Source: an uncultured Eubacteriales bacterium
Lineage (GTDB): Bacteria; Bacillota; Clostridia; Oscillospirales; CAG-382
Length of the DNA stretch: 14,376 nt
Reading direction: 5' to 3'
Assembly (NCBI GenBank): GCA_900546385.1
Contig: URCT01000066.1
Span: 1-14,376, forward strand
Of this stretch, positions 1 to 8,178 are shown piece by piece. Position 1 is the stretch's first letter. Every line of letters starts with the position of its first letter. The translations under genes were made by a program, and so were the position numbers. The notes beneath the pieces are model-generated. The model did not search any database. It was given only the letters and a program-made list of their open reading frames with translations, and had not been told where the DNA came from.

Positions 1-1923
1 TTATGCATAAGGCAATGTCCCGGTCATGTAGGGAAGCGGGTCAACCTTGACCCCATTCTTGATGATCTCAAAATGCACGTGTACGCCCGTCACTTTTCCG
101 GTCGAACCGAGCGTGCCGATCGGGAATCCCTGCCCGACAAGGTCGCCTTGTTCCACCGTGATGCTGTCGCAGTGCGCATACCGCGTGACAATATCCTCGT
201 TGTGACGAATCAAACAATAGTTGCCGTAGGATTTGTTCGAGCCGACCTCAATGACCTCTCCGCCGTCTGCCGCCACCACCGTGTCGCCGCGCTTGCCATA
301 TATGTCAAGCCCCTGATGGAAGCTGTTTGAACCGAAAATGACACGCCAGCCGAAGGTGCTGGTGATTTTGCCTTGGTACGGATAGATATACGTCCCGGTC
401 GGAATTAACTTCTTCTCTTCCTCGGTAAGCTCCTTGGTTCCGGCACGCACAATTTTCGCCACCGGCGCCTTTAAGATCTCTTCACCCGAAACCTCGCGCT
501 TGACAAGCTTGCCGCCCTGATAAAACGACTTGTAATAGACGATTTTTTCGCCATCCTCGCCGCTTTGCACCAACCGGCGCATTCCCTGCGGCCAAGTCTC
601 CTCGTCGATCGTCTGAACCTCAAACGGCACACTCACGCGTTCGCTTTCATCCTTGACCACCGACAGCTCCATGGACACCGTTTCGGTAGGAACCGCCATG
701 TTGTAAACCGCCGTCGAGGACGCCGCCCGGCTTGTCGTGCCGAGACTTGCATAGTTCAAATCCAACGAATAGGCAAACGCTCTCGCTTGAATGCCGCCGT
801 CAAAATCCTGCCACTTGATAAAATGCAAATGATTCTTGAAAAACGCTTCATCCTCGTTCGAAAGAGCCGACGAAAGGGAGAAAAGCTTGCGCACCTCGCG
901 CCGGTTCAGAAAATAGGAGGACGGATAGCGGTCGGAAATGAGCGTAATGTTGTTGCTGTAAATAAAGCGGTCAACCTCATCCTCGGAAATGCCGAACTGC
1001 GCCCGATAGCTCTGCTCTTGTAAGGCTATATAATCCTTGATGGCATCATAAAACCACTTTTCGACCGACGCCACCGCCGCAAGCTTTCCGTCGATATATA
1101 ACCCATAACCGTCTTTGGTGTCCCGTGCCATATAATCGTTAAAAATGGCGGTATCACCGGCCGGAATCTTCTCATTTTCGCGGTATTCGCCCGGCACAAA
1201 GCCGATCTTGCATTCAAGCACCACCGGCGAACCGTACCGTGCGGATAAATCCGCCTCATACTGCCGTTTGGTATCGAGAATTTCGGCAACATTTAAGGTG
1301 TTGCCCACATAAACATCATCAATATAGACATCCACCGCACATTCCGCGCGGGAAGCCTTTGCGATATGGATCGCCGTAAACGACGCAAACACAAGCGCCG
1401 CCGCCGGCAGAGCCGCTTTCAGCAGAACTCGGCCGAAAGCGCGCATGGCACGCGCCGAATTATCCATGCTGTGCGGTATATAGCTGATCTTGCGAAACGC
1501 TCTGCCAACCGTACCGGCCGCTTTTTTCACGCCCTGCGTCAGATGGGCAAGTCCGCCAAGAGCCGTTAAGGCCATCGACCAAACGTTGTTTTTGTGTAAC
1601 TTCCGCTTATCGCCCGACCAGCCTCTCGGATGCTCATGAATGCTTTTGAATTCACCGCGCATGACCGACGGCGCATTTTCATACCGGTTGTGGCAGGCAA
1701 GATACAGCGCATTGTAAAGACTTTCGTGCTTGGACATCCCGTCCTCACGAAACAGCCTGTATAATTTCCCGACCGAGGAGCCGGCAAGGATTTTGACACG
1801 CGCCTTTTCGGTTTCTTCCGATGCGGATGAGCTTTCCGGCTGCTTGCCCGACGGTTTTTTCGCCGCCTCGGGCAAAGAACCTTCGGCGTGAAGATCGATG
1901 GGATCGAATTCCGTATTTTTCAT
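1..1923 (-). CDS. Membrane-anchored G5 / M23 family peptidoglycan endopeptidase
   Basis: Predicted zinc metalloendopeptidase that cuts peptide cross-links of peptidoglycan outside the membrane. The 640-residue product has a polar N-terminal part of about 165 residues, one hydrophobic segment at about 165-187, a long uncharacterised region (about 190-415), a G5-like domain (about 418-496) and a C-terminal M23/LytM domain (about 532-632). Visible M23 residues are H536 and D540 in HQGLDI, H584 in RYAH, and H615/H617 in HVHFEI. By the LytM pattern H536, D540 and H617 bind zinc, while H584 and H615 are catalytic, so the enzyme looks active. The anchor suggests type II topology with the N-terminus in the cytoplasm. 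The ATG has a GGAG site 12 bases upstream and its own promoter at 2023-2051. The gene is complete: its TAA is at the window edge. The M23 fold is certain; the biological role (growth, division or sporulation) is not visible. Confidence 0.93.
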   Translation of the reverse strand: MKNTEFDPIDLHAEGSLPEAAKKPSGKQPESSSASEETEKARVKILAGSSVGKLYRLFREDGMSKHESLYNALYLACHNRYENAPSVMRGEFKSIHEHPRGWSGDKRKLHKNNVWSMALTALGGLAHLTQGVKKAAGTVGRAFRKISYIPHSMDNSARAMRAFGRVLLKAALPAAALVFASFTAIHIAKASRAECAVDVYIDDVYVGNTLNVAEILDTKRQYEADLSARYGSPVVLECKIGFVPGEYRENEKIPAGDTAIFNDYMARDTKDGYGLYIDGKLAAVASVEKWFYDAIKDYIALQEQSYRAQFGISEDEVDRFIYSNNITLISDRYPSSYFLNRREVRKLFSLSSALSNEDEAFFKNHLHFIKWQDFDGGIQARAFAYSLDLNYASLGTTSRAASSTAVYNMAVPTETVSMELSVVKDESERVSVPFEVQTIDEETWPQGMRRLVQSGEDGEKIVYYKSFYQGGKLVKREVSGEEILKAPVAKIVRAGTKELTEEEKKLIPTGTYIYPYQGKITSTFGWRVIFGSNSFHQGLDIYGKRGDTVVAADGGEVIEVGSNKSYGNYCLIRHNEDIVTRYAHCDSITVEQGDLVGQGFPIGTLGSTGKVTGVHVHFEIIKNGVKVDPLPYMTGTLPYA

Positions 1924-1995
1924 TGTCTGTCCGTTCTCCTTTCTTTGGAATTTTGCATAGGATGGACATTTTCACTTCGGAAAACAGCGCAAAAA

Positions 1996-2021
1996 TTTCT
2001 GCCTGCTTCCGCAAACAGAAA
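1996..2021 (-). other. Stem-loop in the 5' leader of the M23 gene
   Basis: On the minus strand the arms TTTCTGTTTGC and GCAGGCAGAAA pair over 11 positions, with two G.U pairs, around a GGAA (GNRA-type) loop. Five T follow (1991-1995). The shape resembles an intrinsic terminator, but it begins almost at the -10 box, so the expected transcript would lack part of the left arm. It may be an early attenuator, a DNA-level operator, or chance. Confidence 0.35.
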
Positions 2022-2022
2022 T

Positions 2023-2051
2023 ATTATACACCAAAAATCCGAAAAAATCAA
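2023..2051 (-). promoter_or_regulatory. Sigma-A-type promoter of the M23 endopeptidase gene
   Basis: Read on the minus strand: -35 TTGATT (2046-2051), a 17-base spacer and a perfect -10 TATAAT (2023-2028). Transcription would start near 2016 and give a leader of about 93 nt before the ATG. No other promoter of this quality lies in the gap. Confidence 0.75.
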
Positions 2052-2093
2052 CCCCTGCGCCGTTTTTTCGACAAAACAACCATAAAAAATCAC

Positions 2094-2119
2094 ATAATCG
2101 TCAGATTTCTGCCGATTAT
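2094..2119. other. Imperfect 26-bp palindrome upstream of the M23 promoter
   Basis: Arms ATAATCG (2094-2100) and CGATTAT (2113-2119) enclose a second inverted pair, CAGA/TCTG. One internal position does not pair. It lies about 43 bp upstream of the -35 box of the M23 gene, where an operator or activator site could sit. It is not followed directly by a T-run on either strand, so it is a poor terminator. Apart from this, the leader hairpin, the promoter and the cyclase terminator, I see nothing in the 315-base gap 1924-2238. Confidence 0.3.
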
Positions 2120-2180
2120 CCCATGAATTCTCCGCTTTTGGGCACCGGACGCACGAACCGTCAGACGAAGGCATGGACAG

Positions 2181-2220
2181 AAAAACAGCCCGAAAGCCTT
2201 AAACCAAACCTTCGGGCTGT
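2181..2220 (-). terminator. Intrinsic terminator after the diguanylate cyclase gene
   Basis: Perfect 10-bp stem (2185-2194 with 2211-2220, ACAGCCCGAA/TTCGGGCTGT) with a 16-base loop. On the minus strand it is followed by five T. It begins 18 bases after the cyclase stop codon. Confidence 0.85.
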
Positions 2221-2238
2221 GCAAAAACGCCTTCCATT

Positions 2239-3405
2239 TCATCCGGCAGACGGCGCGTGTGTACCGGCTGCGGTGTTCTGCCGTTTGGCCGCATACATGG
2301 CCGCATCGGCGCGAATCAAAAATTCTTCGTTATCGACGACAGCCGGATCGGCAATCGTATAGCCGATCGAAAAGCTGAGCGTATAGTCTTTATCCGAAAG
2401 GCGGTTGGCCGCAGCGCAGTTCTTTTGAATCTCACCGACCAAAAGCGCGACCTCCGTTTCGCTTTTATCGCGCAAAATAATCAAAAACTCATCGCCGCCA
2501 TAGCGCACAACAAGCGCATTCTTACCTGCACTTGCGCGTAAAATCCGTGCCGAACGGATCAAGGCCTCGTCGCCGACAACATGGCCGTAGCGGTCGTTAA
2601 TGCTCTTGAAGCGGTCGATATCGATCATCAACGCCGCAATCTTTTGCTTTTTGGAATCACGGGCAGCCGCCTTATATAACGCACTGACATAGGTTTCAAA
2701 GTAATGTCGGTTATACACGCCGGTCAAGCGATCCAGATACGCATTTTCGGTCTGAAGGCTGATGTACAGCGAGGTGAGGCCGATCGCCGCCGACAGCCAA
2801 AGCGTTGCAATGCCGTAAAACAAAAACTGCAAAAGGCTTCCGATCGCCACGGGAAGAATGAATAATAACACCGGCAGATAGGTATAGCGTTTGGTGCTGC
2901 TGCGGTTTTTATACAAGATTCCGGCTCCGGCAAGCAGATAGCTATACGTCACCGCATAGTCGAATACAAAAAGAAAATTGCGCGAATAGACATTTTCTTC
3001 CGAAATCTCGAAAATCCAGCCGTTAAAAATATTGGCAATAAGCAGCACAAGCATGACAAGTAACGGAAGAATCATCGGGATAAAGCGTTTTTTCAGAAGC
3101 TTATTTTCCGAATATACCTTTGCATCTGCAAAGAGTATCCACAGAAAGCCGAACAGAATATTCATGGTATACAACAGCTCGTTGAGCACAAAAGCCATAA
3201 TCCGCGAACCGGCAAACAGTTTGCCGTCGATAAGAAAGGTAGCGGTTTCCACCATACATAAAGCCACTGTCAGCCAAACCATACCGTAATACAGCTTGTC
3301 CGCCAAAAGGCCGACCCGAAAAATATTGTTTCCGTAATGCATTATGAGGAACATCAGCAGAATTCCGGTCCCGTTGGCAACCAACACTTCTGCATAATTC
3401 AGCAC
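2239..3405 (-). CDS. Membrane diguanylate cyclase (GGDEF domain)
   Basis: Predicted to make cyclic di-GMP from two GTP, controlling attachment, motility or envelope functions. The first ~215 of 388 residues are mostly hydrophobic, with about six or seven membrane segments and no recognised sensor domain. The GGDEF domain covers about 222-378: it opens with LDRLTGVYNRHYF, has the metal-binding DIDRFKSIND (262-271) and an intact GGDEF at 303-307. The four residues occupying the inhibitory RxxD I-site position are GKNA, so product feedback is probably absent. No EAL or HD-GYP partner is nearby. The start is moved to a GTG at 3403-3405: a full AAAGGAG (3414-3420) ends 8 bases before it, whereas the longest frame would begin at a TTG that overlaps this site. 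A possible -10 (TATACT) is at 3442-3447. The activating signal cannot be inferred. Confidence 0.93.
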   Translation of the reverse strand: MLNYAEVLVANGTGILLMFLIMHYGNNIFRVGLLADKLYYGMVWLTVALCMVETATFLIDGKLFAGSRIMAFVLNELLYTMNILFGFLWILFADAKVYSENKLLKKRFIPMILPLLVMLVLLIANIFNGWIFEISEENVYSRNFLFVFDYAVTYSYLLAGAGILYKNRSSTKRYTYLPVLLFILPVAIGSLLQFLFYGIATLWLSAAIGLTSLYISLQTENAYLDRLTGVYNRHYFETYVSALYKAAARDSKKQKIAALMIDIDRFKSINDRYGHVVGDEALIRSARILRASAGKNALVVRYGGDEFLIILRDKSETEVALLVGEIQKNCAAANRLSDKDYTLSFSIGYTIADPAVVDNEEFLIRADAAMYAAKRQNTAAGTHAPSAG

Positions 3406-3413
3406 AGGAGACA

Positions 3414-3420
3414 CTCCTTT
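3414..3420 (-). promoter_or_regulatory. AAAGGAG ribosome binding site that sets the cyclase start at GTG 3405
   Basis: Minus-strand AAAGGAG is followed by 8 bases and then GTG. The upstream TTG (3421-3423) abuts this site and cannot be served by it. Confidence 0.75.
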
Positions 3421-3441
3421 CAATCCGGTCTGTTATAGAGT

Positions 3442-3447
3442 AGTATA
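3442..3447 (-). promoter_or_regulatory. Possible -10 element of the cyclase gene
   Basis: TATACT on the minus strand, 36 bases upstream of the GTG start, in the 111-base gap after the acyltransferase gene. No good -35 hexamer is found at 16-18 bases, so an extended or activated promoter would be needed. Weak call. Confidence 0.3.
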
Positions 3448-3516
3448 ACACAAATCATACTGCAGGGTTTGAAATCATTTTGAATTTTTTAACACTGCAA
3501 AATGAAAAGCTGTATT

Positions 3517-4548
3517 TCAGATGATCCATTTCCGCACCACCGGAATACGGGAAAGCACCGCATAAACGGCAAGTCCGCCGGCAAAGAGGATAAGAACCGT
3601 AAGCGGAACGGCGTAAATCGGGTTCGAACCGGCTACGGAGAATCCGTGACGTGCGAGGAGATAGATGCCGAACATATGCACAAGATACAGGCAAAAAGAG
3701 GCTTTTGAAACGTATTCCGTCACAGCGGAAAGCACCCGGCCGAGTCGCTCGCCATACGCCATGCACAGCGTGTAAATGCCGCTCGCAAGCAGAAAAACGC
3801 CGACCGTCATGCCGCTGAAAAACAGCTCATTCAAAGCACCGTCACGCACACTTAGCCAATACGTGCCGCCCAAAATCGCGGCAAAACCGACCGGCGTCAG
3901 CACAAAGCCCATCGCTTTCGGCAAGGGATTCGCACGCAGATACCATCCGAAAAGACCATAACCCACCGACGCATACGTCATATTGATGAGATATTGCGGC
4001 GTCATACCGGATAACAGCGTAAACGGCCAAAAGCCGCTTACCGTCGGATAGAGAATGCCGAACGCAAACCAAACGGCAAGCGCATAGCGCAGCGTCTGCA
4101 CGGATGCTTTTTCGGCAAAAACGCGCGTCACCGGCAGCAAAATATAGACAAGCAGAATGATGTGCAGATAATAAAAATGGAACTCTTGGTTGAAGCAGAA
4201 CACCTCTTTGATCCCATTGATAATGGCCGGTGCGGAAAGGGAATTCTGTTCATACAAATGCCAGAGCTTATAGAGGATTCCCCAGAAAACCATGGCCACC
4301 GCAATGCGCGGCAGATTGTGGCAATACAGCTTTTTGAGGGAAAACGGTTTGTTCGGGTCAAGAAGCAGTGCACCGCTGCACATTAAAAAAAGCGGAACAC
4401 CGGCACGCACGAGCGAGCCATACGCAAGCAGCGTATTCCAGTCGGTCGAAGCGACGGGATATGCATAAAATCCGCTGCCGGCATGGATAAACAGCACGCA
4501 GAGAATCGCGATGGATTTGGTAAGGTCTATGCCTTTATTTCGTGTCAT
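3517..4548 (-). CDS. Membrane acyltransferase, family 3 (OafA/WecH-like)
   Basis: Integral membrane protein of 343 residues with about ten hydrophobic segments. The N-terminal GIDLTKSIAILCVLFIH, followed by VRAGVPLFLMCSG, is the signature of acyltransferase family 3. H22 and R48 match the conserved His and Arg needed for transfer. Members move acyl (usually acetyl) groups from the cytoplasm onto sugars of polysaccharides, peptidoglycan, teichoic acids or antibiotics; the substrate here cannot be read from the sequence. There is no extra SGNH domain. The ATG has AGGAG 8 bases upstream. The gene begins 32 bases after the terminator arm of the S-layer gene, leaving almost no room for a separate promoter, so it may depend on readthrough. 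An envelope sugar of the same cell is a reasonable inferred target. Confidence 0.88.
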   Translation of the reverse strand: MTRNKGIDLTKSIAILCVLFIHAGSGFYAYPVASTDWNTLLAYGSLVRAGVPLFLMCSGALLLDPNKPFSLKKLYCHNLPRIAVAMVFWGILYKLWHLYEQNSLSAPAIINGIKEVFCFNQEFHFYYLHIILLVYILLPVTRVFAEKASVQTLRYALAVWFAFGILYPTVSGFWPFTLLSGMTPQYLINMTYASVGYGLFGWYLRANPLPKAMGFVLTPVGFAAILGGTYWLSVRDGALNELFFSGMTVGVFLLASGIYTLCMAYGERLGRVLSAVTEYVSKASFCLYLVHMFGIYLLARHGFSVAGSNPIYAVPLTVLILFAGGLAVYAVLSRIPVVRKWII

Positions 4549-4580
4549 ATGAATCTCTCCTGCAACTCATTCCTTCGGAA

Positions 4581-4620
4581 AACAAAAACCGGAGCGGCAG
4601 AAACCTGTCGCTCCGGTTTA
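4581..4620 (-). terminator. Intrinsic terminator after the S-layer homology protein gene
   Basis: Perfect 11-bp stem (4586-4596 with 4609-4619, AAACCGGAGCG/CGCTCCGGTTT), a 12-base loop, and a T-rich tail on the minus strand (TTTTTGTTTT). It begins 58 bases after the stop codon. The strength fits a highly expressed gene. Confidence 0.9.
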
Positions 4621-4678
4621 TTTGCGTTATCCACGCTTTCCTTCCGTCATGCGGCGGATGAAAGAGGCGGTTTCCGGA

Positions 4679-7600
4679 TTATTTCTTCAAGAATTCTTCC
4701 GGTTCGTTCGAGTTAACAATGACGATAATGCTTTCGATAAGCGGTCTTTCGGCACTGGACTTCTTGGAGAAGGTGATGTATGCCTTGACAAATTCGCCGT
4801 ACTTAGTGGAAAGCTTGCCGTTCTTGTCTTCAACGCCGGTGTTGTAAGCCTTGAGGTCGTTCTTGGGATCAACGAGATCGCTGAGCTTAATGGCGGAGAT
4901 TTCAGCCGTGCTGATATCCGTCTTCTTGGCGAACTTCAAGAGCGAAACAGATACGTTGTCATCAATTTCGAACAGGCTGTATTCCGTGCCGTCAACCGTG
5001 ATAAAGTCAACATCTTCCGCATTGACAACATGAAGCTCAGCAGCCATATCGTTTGTATCAACGTCGTCAAAGAACACGAGGTTCTTATTGGTATCCGCGT
5101 CGATGGTGCCGATGATATCCTTCTTATCGTCAACCTTGCCGGCCGTGGTCAGCTTGATGACCGAACCAGCAGCAAACGGTTCAGCCGCTGCCAGGGAGGA
5201 AGCATTTGCCTTGCTCAGAGTGCCGTAAACGCCTTCGTCTACCTTACCGGTGTTCGGGTTGTAGAGGTCGTAAGCGTAACGGTATTCATCTTCGTCGACC
5301 TTAACCGGCGAAGAGGTCTTAACAATGCGGATGTCCGACTTCTTGGTGGAAGTGCTCGATTCGAATTCGATATCGCCGTCTACTTCGGCATAGAAGAGCA
5401 CGAGGTTGACACGAGCCTTGGAAGCACCGTCGTTTTCGTAAACATACTGAACGTTGGTGAGAACAGATTCAACCGTGCCGGGGAATTCGGTTCCCTTGTA
5501 AACGGTGAAGGTGTTTTCTTCCTTGCCGTCATCGTCGATCGAGATCTCACGGATGACAAAGGTGGTTTCGTCGGTAACAATGGCTTCCTTGAAATCAAAG
5601 TACTGCTTTGCACCGGTGGTACCGTACGTACCGATCATCGAAAGATCCGTATCGTAATCGGTGATGGTGTAACGCTTGCTGAGGGTCTTTTCCAGACGAA
5701 TGCGTTCGCCTTCGAGGTCGGTAGCGACCTGCGAAACGTCCTTGGTGTTGAAGAAGCTGTCGTCGTCCGGATCAAAGGTGAGGTCGATGTGGTTCGGCTC
5801 GCCGTCGGAATCTCTGCTGTGAAGCAGGCTCTCGATGGTGTAGTAGCCGTTGCTGTCAACCGAGTAGGTGCAGACCTTGCCGATATACGCATCGTATTCG
5901 CGGCCGTCTTCTTCAGCGACAGTTACGTCAAACTTATAGGTGCCGTCAACCGTCTTCTGCGGTCTCGGATAGCATTCATCAATGTCTACCGGAACGTACT
6001 GTTCCTTGCCGTCCACCCAAACCTTGAGGTACTGCATGGTCTTGTGCGTCTTTTCGTCGTTCGCCTTTTCGGTTTCGACTTCAAGCGGAATGAGAAGGTT
6101 TTCGCCCGAGTAAGCGCTGGAACCGGATTTGACGACTTCGAAATAGTAAACGTTGTTGTAGTTCTTGTTGTAGGTGTAAAGAATGACTTCTTCACCGAGC
6201 GCCGTTTTGGAGGTGAGCTTGGTGGTCATTTCAGCACCGGTGTTGGCGCTGCCGGAGTTTGTGGTTGCACTCTTGCCGTTTTCATTTGAGAAGAAGTTCT
6301 CAACGAAGAGGAACTGGTAGCAGGTTCTGAACGACTGGTTGCCGATGTTGACCGTACCGGTCGGGCTGTTGACCTTGGTGATAACGCCCTTCTTGGCGGA
6401 AGCGGAACCGAAGTAATAGATATAGTTGGCTTCGCCGTTCAGGTAAGCGATTACGAAATCGCCGTCACGGAAGGTAGAGCCCTTCGCACCGTCGATGGTC
6501 GCGCCGTTGGCATAGATCATCGGGATCTTGTTGAAGCCGTTGGCGTTGGCATTCTTCACGTCTTCGACGACCGGTGCGTTGTTGGTGTATTCGGCATAAT
6601 CGGTGAAATCGCTGTCTTCGGTCATATCAATCTTACCGAAGGTAGCCGGCTTGTACCACATATATTCGTACTTGCCGTCGCCGTCCGGGTCATAGATATC
6701 CATGTGGTAGATACCGCTTTCGCGAACCTGCTGGAAGGTGTAGGCGAGGTTGTTGTACCACTCGGTGGCATTGGCATTGTCATCAACACCGTCGCGCGTT
6801 TCGAAACGCTCGTCACGGATATAGTAGGTGTATAAGCCCTTGTCGACATCGGTGCATTTGAGGTCGATCAGCAAGGTGTTGTGCGCGTTGCGGGCAGCGT
6901 ACTTGTCCGCATCGGTGTCGCAGCCGACATACGACGGCTTCAGGAACGAATACGGAGCATCATAGAAGTAGAGCTGCTTGCCGGCAACCGTCATGGAGCC
7001 GTCCATTCTTGCCCACGACTGGTCGCCCGGTGCATAGAAGTATTTTCTGGCGTCCTTGGCGATTCTTTCGGCGGAAACCGAACCGTAGGAAGCGGAATCG
7101 GCGGAGGCCTTTGCCATCAAGGGCGTGGCAACGAGAACGGAATCTACCTTCTTGTCATCTTCGTTGTAGGTGTAGAACACGTTAACGTGGCTCATGATGT
7201 AGCTGTCGGCATCGCCGGTAAGACCGAGTTCGCTTGCCGTCATATAGAAGCTGCCGACCTTCTGGTCGTCCTCGGTAGCAACGAGAAGGAGCGAACCTTC
7301 GCCGTTGGAATCCTCGGTCGGTTTGTAGGTGTTGGAATCCTTGCTGGTGTTGAACGCATAGTGCGGCGTTTCAACGATCTGGAATTCTTCTTCGATAACG
7401 TCGTAAACCTTCTCGCAGAGCTTGGGCTGTTCCATATACTTTTCGAGAACGTATTTACCGTCTTCCTTGGAAGCGCCGATCCATTTAACGCGTTCCTTCT
7501 CTTCTTCTTGGCCCATATCGGCATAGAAAGCATTGTAAAGAAGGATGGCAACGTTGCCGCGGGTCAGTTCCTTTTCATAGGAAACCGAGGACGGCAGACC

Positions 7601-8116
7601 GTCAGCCAAATCTACGCCGCTCGTTTCGGCGATTTCGATGTAATCGAAAGGATAAGCAAGCTCACCCTTCTTTTCGTAGCCGAGCGCACGCACGATCATG
7701 GTATAAGCGTCCTGAAGAATGATCGAACCGTCCGGATCGAATTCAGTGGCACTGATACCCTTGATAACGCCCATGCTGCTTGCCCACGATACCATTCCGT
7801 AGAAGGTGTCGTCGTAAAGATCTTCAAAGGGCGTAAAGTTTTCGCCGCCTTCAAGGCTCTTGCCGCGATTCATCAAGCGGTAGATAAAGGCAGCCATCTG
7901 CTGTCTGGTAACAGCTTCGTTGGTACCGAAGGTGGTGTCGGACGTACCCTTGGTAACGCCGATACCTTCGAGCAGAGCAACGGCTTTGGTCAAAGTCTCG
8001 TCCTTGGCACTGACATCGGTAAATTTGGTTTCTGCGGCGCTTACGCTGAATGCGAGCATAGCAAACAGCATGACAAACGCCAAACCGATGGTGAGAAGAC
8101 GCGTGGATTTTCTCAT
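4679..8116 (-). CDS. Secreted S-layer homology (SLH) domain surface protein
   Basis: Large exported protein of 1145 residues. A typical signal peptide (positive MRKSTR, hydrophobic core, SVSA-AET with probable cleavage after 27) is followed by three SLH domains at about 31-85, 94-148 and 152-200. They carry VTRQQMAAFI, IILQDAYTMI and LTRGNVAILL where the TRAE-type cell-wall-polymer-binding motif falls. SLH domains hold proteins non-covalently on secondary cell-wall polymers. The remaining ~940 residues are acidic, rich in Asp, Thr and Tyr, with stretches such as DPDGDGKYEY and DPDDDSFF that may bind calcium; I recognise no catalytic domain. ATG 8114-8116 is preferred over the longer TTG frame because AGGAGG lies 8 bases before it and the signal peptide starts there. 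Two overlapping promoters, strong codon bias and a strong terminator suggest a major surface (S-layer) protein, but that role is inferred. Confidence 0.92.
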   Translation of the reverse strand: MRKSTRLLTIGLAFVMLFAMLAFSVSAAETKFTDVSAKDETLTKAVALLEGIGVTKGTSDTTFGTNEAVTRQQMAAFIYRLMNRGKSLEGGENFTPFEDLYDDTFYGMVSWASSMGVIKGISATEFDPDGSIILQDAYTMIVRALGYEKKGELAYPFDYIEIAETSGVDLADGLPSSVSYEKELTRGNVAILLYNAFYADMGQEEEKERVKWIGASKEDGKYVLEKYMEQPKLCEKVYDVIEEEFQIVETPHYAFNTSKDSNTYKPTEDSNGEGSLLLVATEDDQKVGSFYMTASELGLTGDADSYIMSHVNVFYTYNEDDKKVDSVLVATPLMAKASADSASYGSVSAERIAKDARKYFYAPGDQSWARMDGSMTVAGKQLYFYDAPYSFLKPSYVGCDTDADKYAARNAHNTLLIDLKCTDVDKGLYTYYIRDERFETRDGVDDNANATEWYNNLAYTFQQVRESGIYHMDIYDPDGDGKYEYMWYKPATFGKIDMTEDSDFTDYAEYTNNAPVVEDVKNANANGFNKIPMIYANGATIDGAKGSTFRDGDFVIAYLNGEANYIYYFGSASAKKGVITKVNSPTGTVNIGNQSFRTCYQFLFVENFFSNENGKSATTNSGSANTGAEMTTKLTSKTALGEEVILYTYNKNYNNVYYFEVVKSGSSAYSGENLLIPLEVETEKANDEKTHKTMQYLKVWVDGKEQYVPVDIDECYPRPQKTVDGTYKFDVTVAEEDGREYDAYIGKVCTYSVDSNGYYTIESLLHSRDSDGEPNHIDLTFDPDDDSFFNTKDVSQVATDLEGERIRLEKTLSKRYTITDYDTDLSMIGTYGTTGAKQYFDFKEAIVTDETTFVIREISIDDDGKEENTFTVYKGTEFPGTVESVLTNVQYVYENDGASKARVNLVLFYAEVDGDIEFESSTSTKKSDIRIVKTSSPVKVDEDEYRYAYDLYNPNTGKVDEGVYGTLSKANASSLAAAEPFAAGSVIKLTTAGKVDDKKDIIGTIDADTNKNLVFFDDVDTNDMAAELHVVNAEDVDFITVDGTEYSLFEIDDNVSVSLLKFAKKTDISTAEISAIKLSDLVDPKNDLKAYNTGVEDKNGKLSTKYGEFVKAYITFSKKSSAERPLIESIIVIVNSNEPEEFLKK

Positions 8117-8124
8117 ATTGGATT

Positions 8125-8130
8125 CCTCCT
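8125..8130 (-). promoter_or_regulatory. AGGAGG ribosome binding site of the SLH protein gene
   Basis: Full Shine-Dalgarno AGGAGG, 8 bases before the ATG at 8116. It lies inside the longer TTG-started frame and so rules out that start. Confidence 0.85.
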
Positions 8131-8178
8131 GCAAAATAATTTGTACGCCTACACAAAATAGACTTGTATACGAGTTTT

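Noticed and set aside
1920..2174. 84-codon minus-strand frame in the gap upstream of the M23 gene
   Set aside because: It covers the promoter, leader hairpin and upstream palindrome, and its product is low-quality sequence with no family features.
4623..4680. Short protein-like tail after the SLH stop (reads NPETASFIRRMTEGKRG on the minus strand in another frame)
   Set aside because: A stop closes the frame just upstream, there is no start with a ribosome binding site, and a chance 17-residue frame is expected. No sign of a frameshifted SLH end.
4622..6289. 555-codon open frame on the plus strand
   Set aside because: It is the codon-aligned antisense of the SLH gene and exists because that gene avoids TTA, CTA and TCA codons. 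It has no ribosome binding site of note and its product resembles no family.
6881..8161. 426-codon open frame on the plus strand
   Set aside because: Same antisense register of the SLH gene. It also runs through the signal peptide region and ribosome binding site of the true gene.
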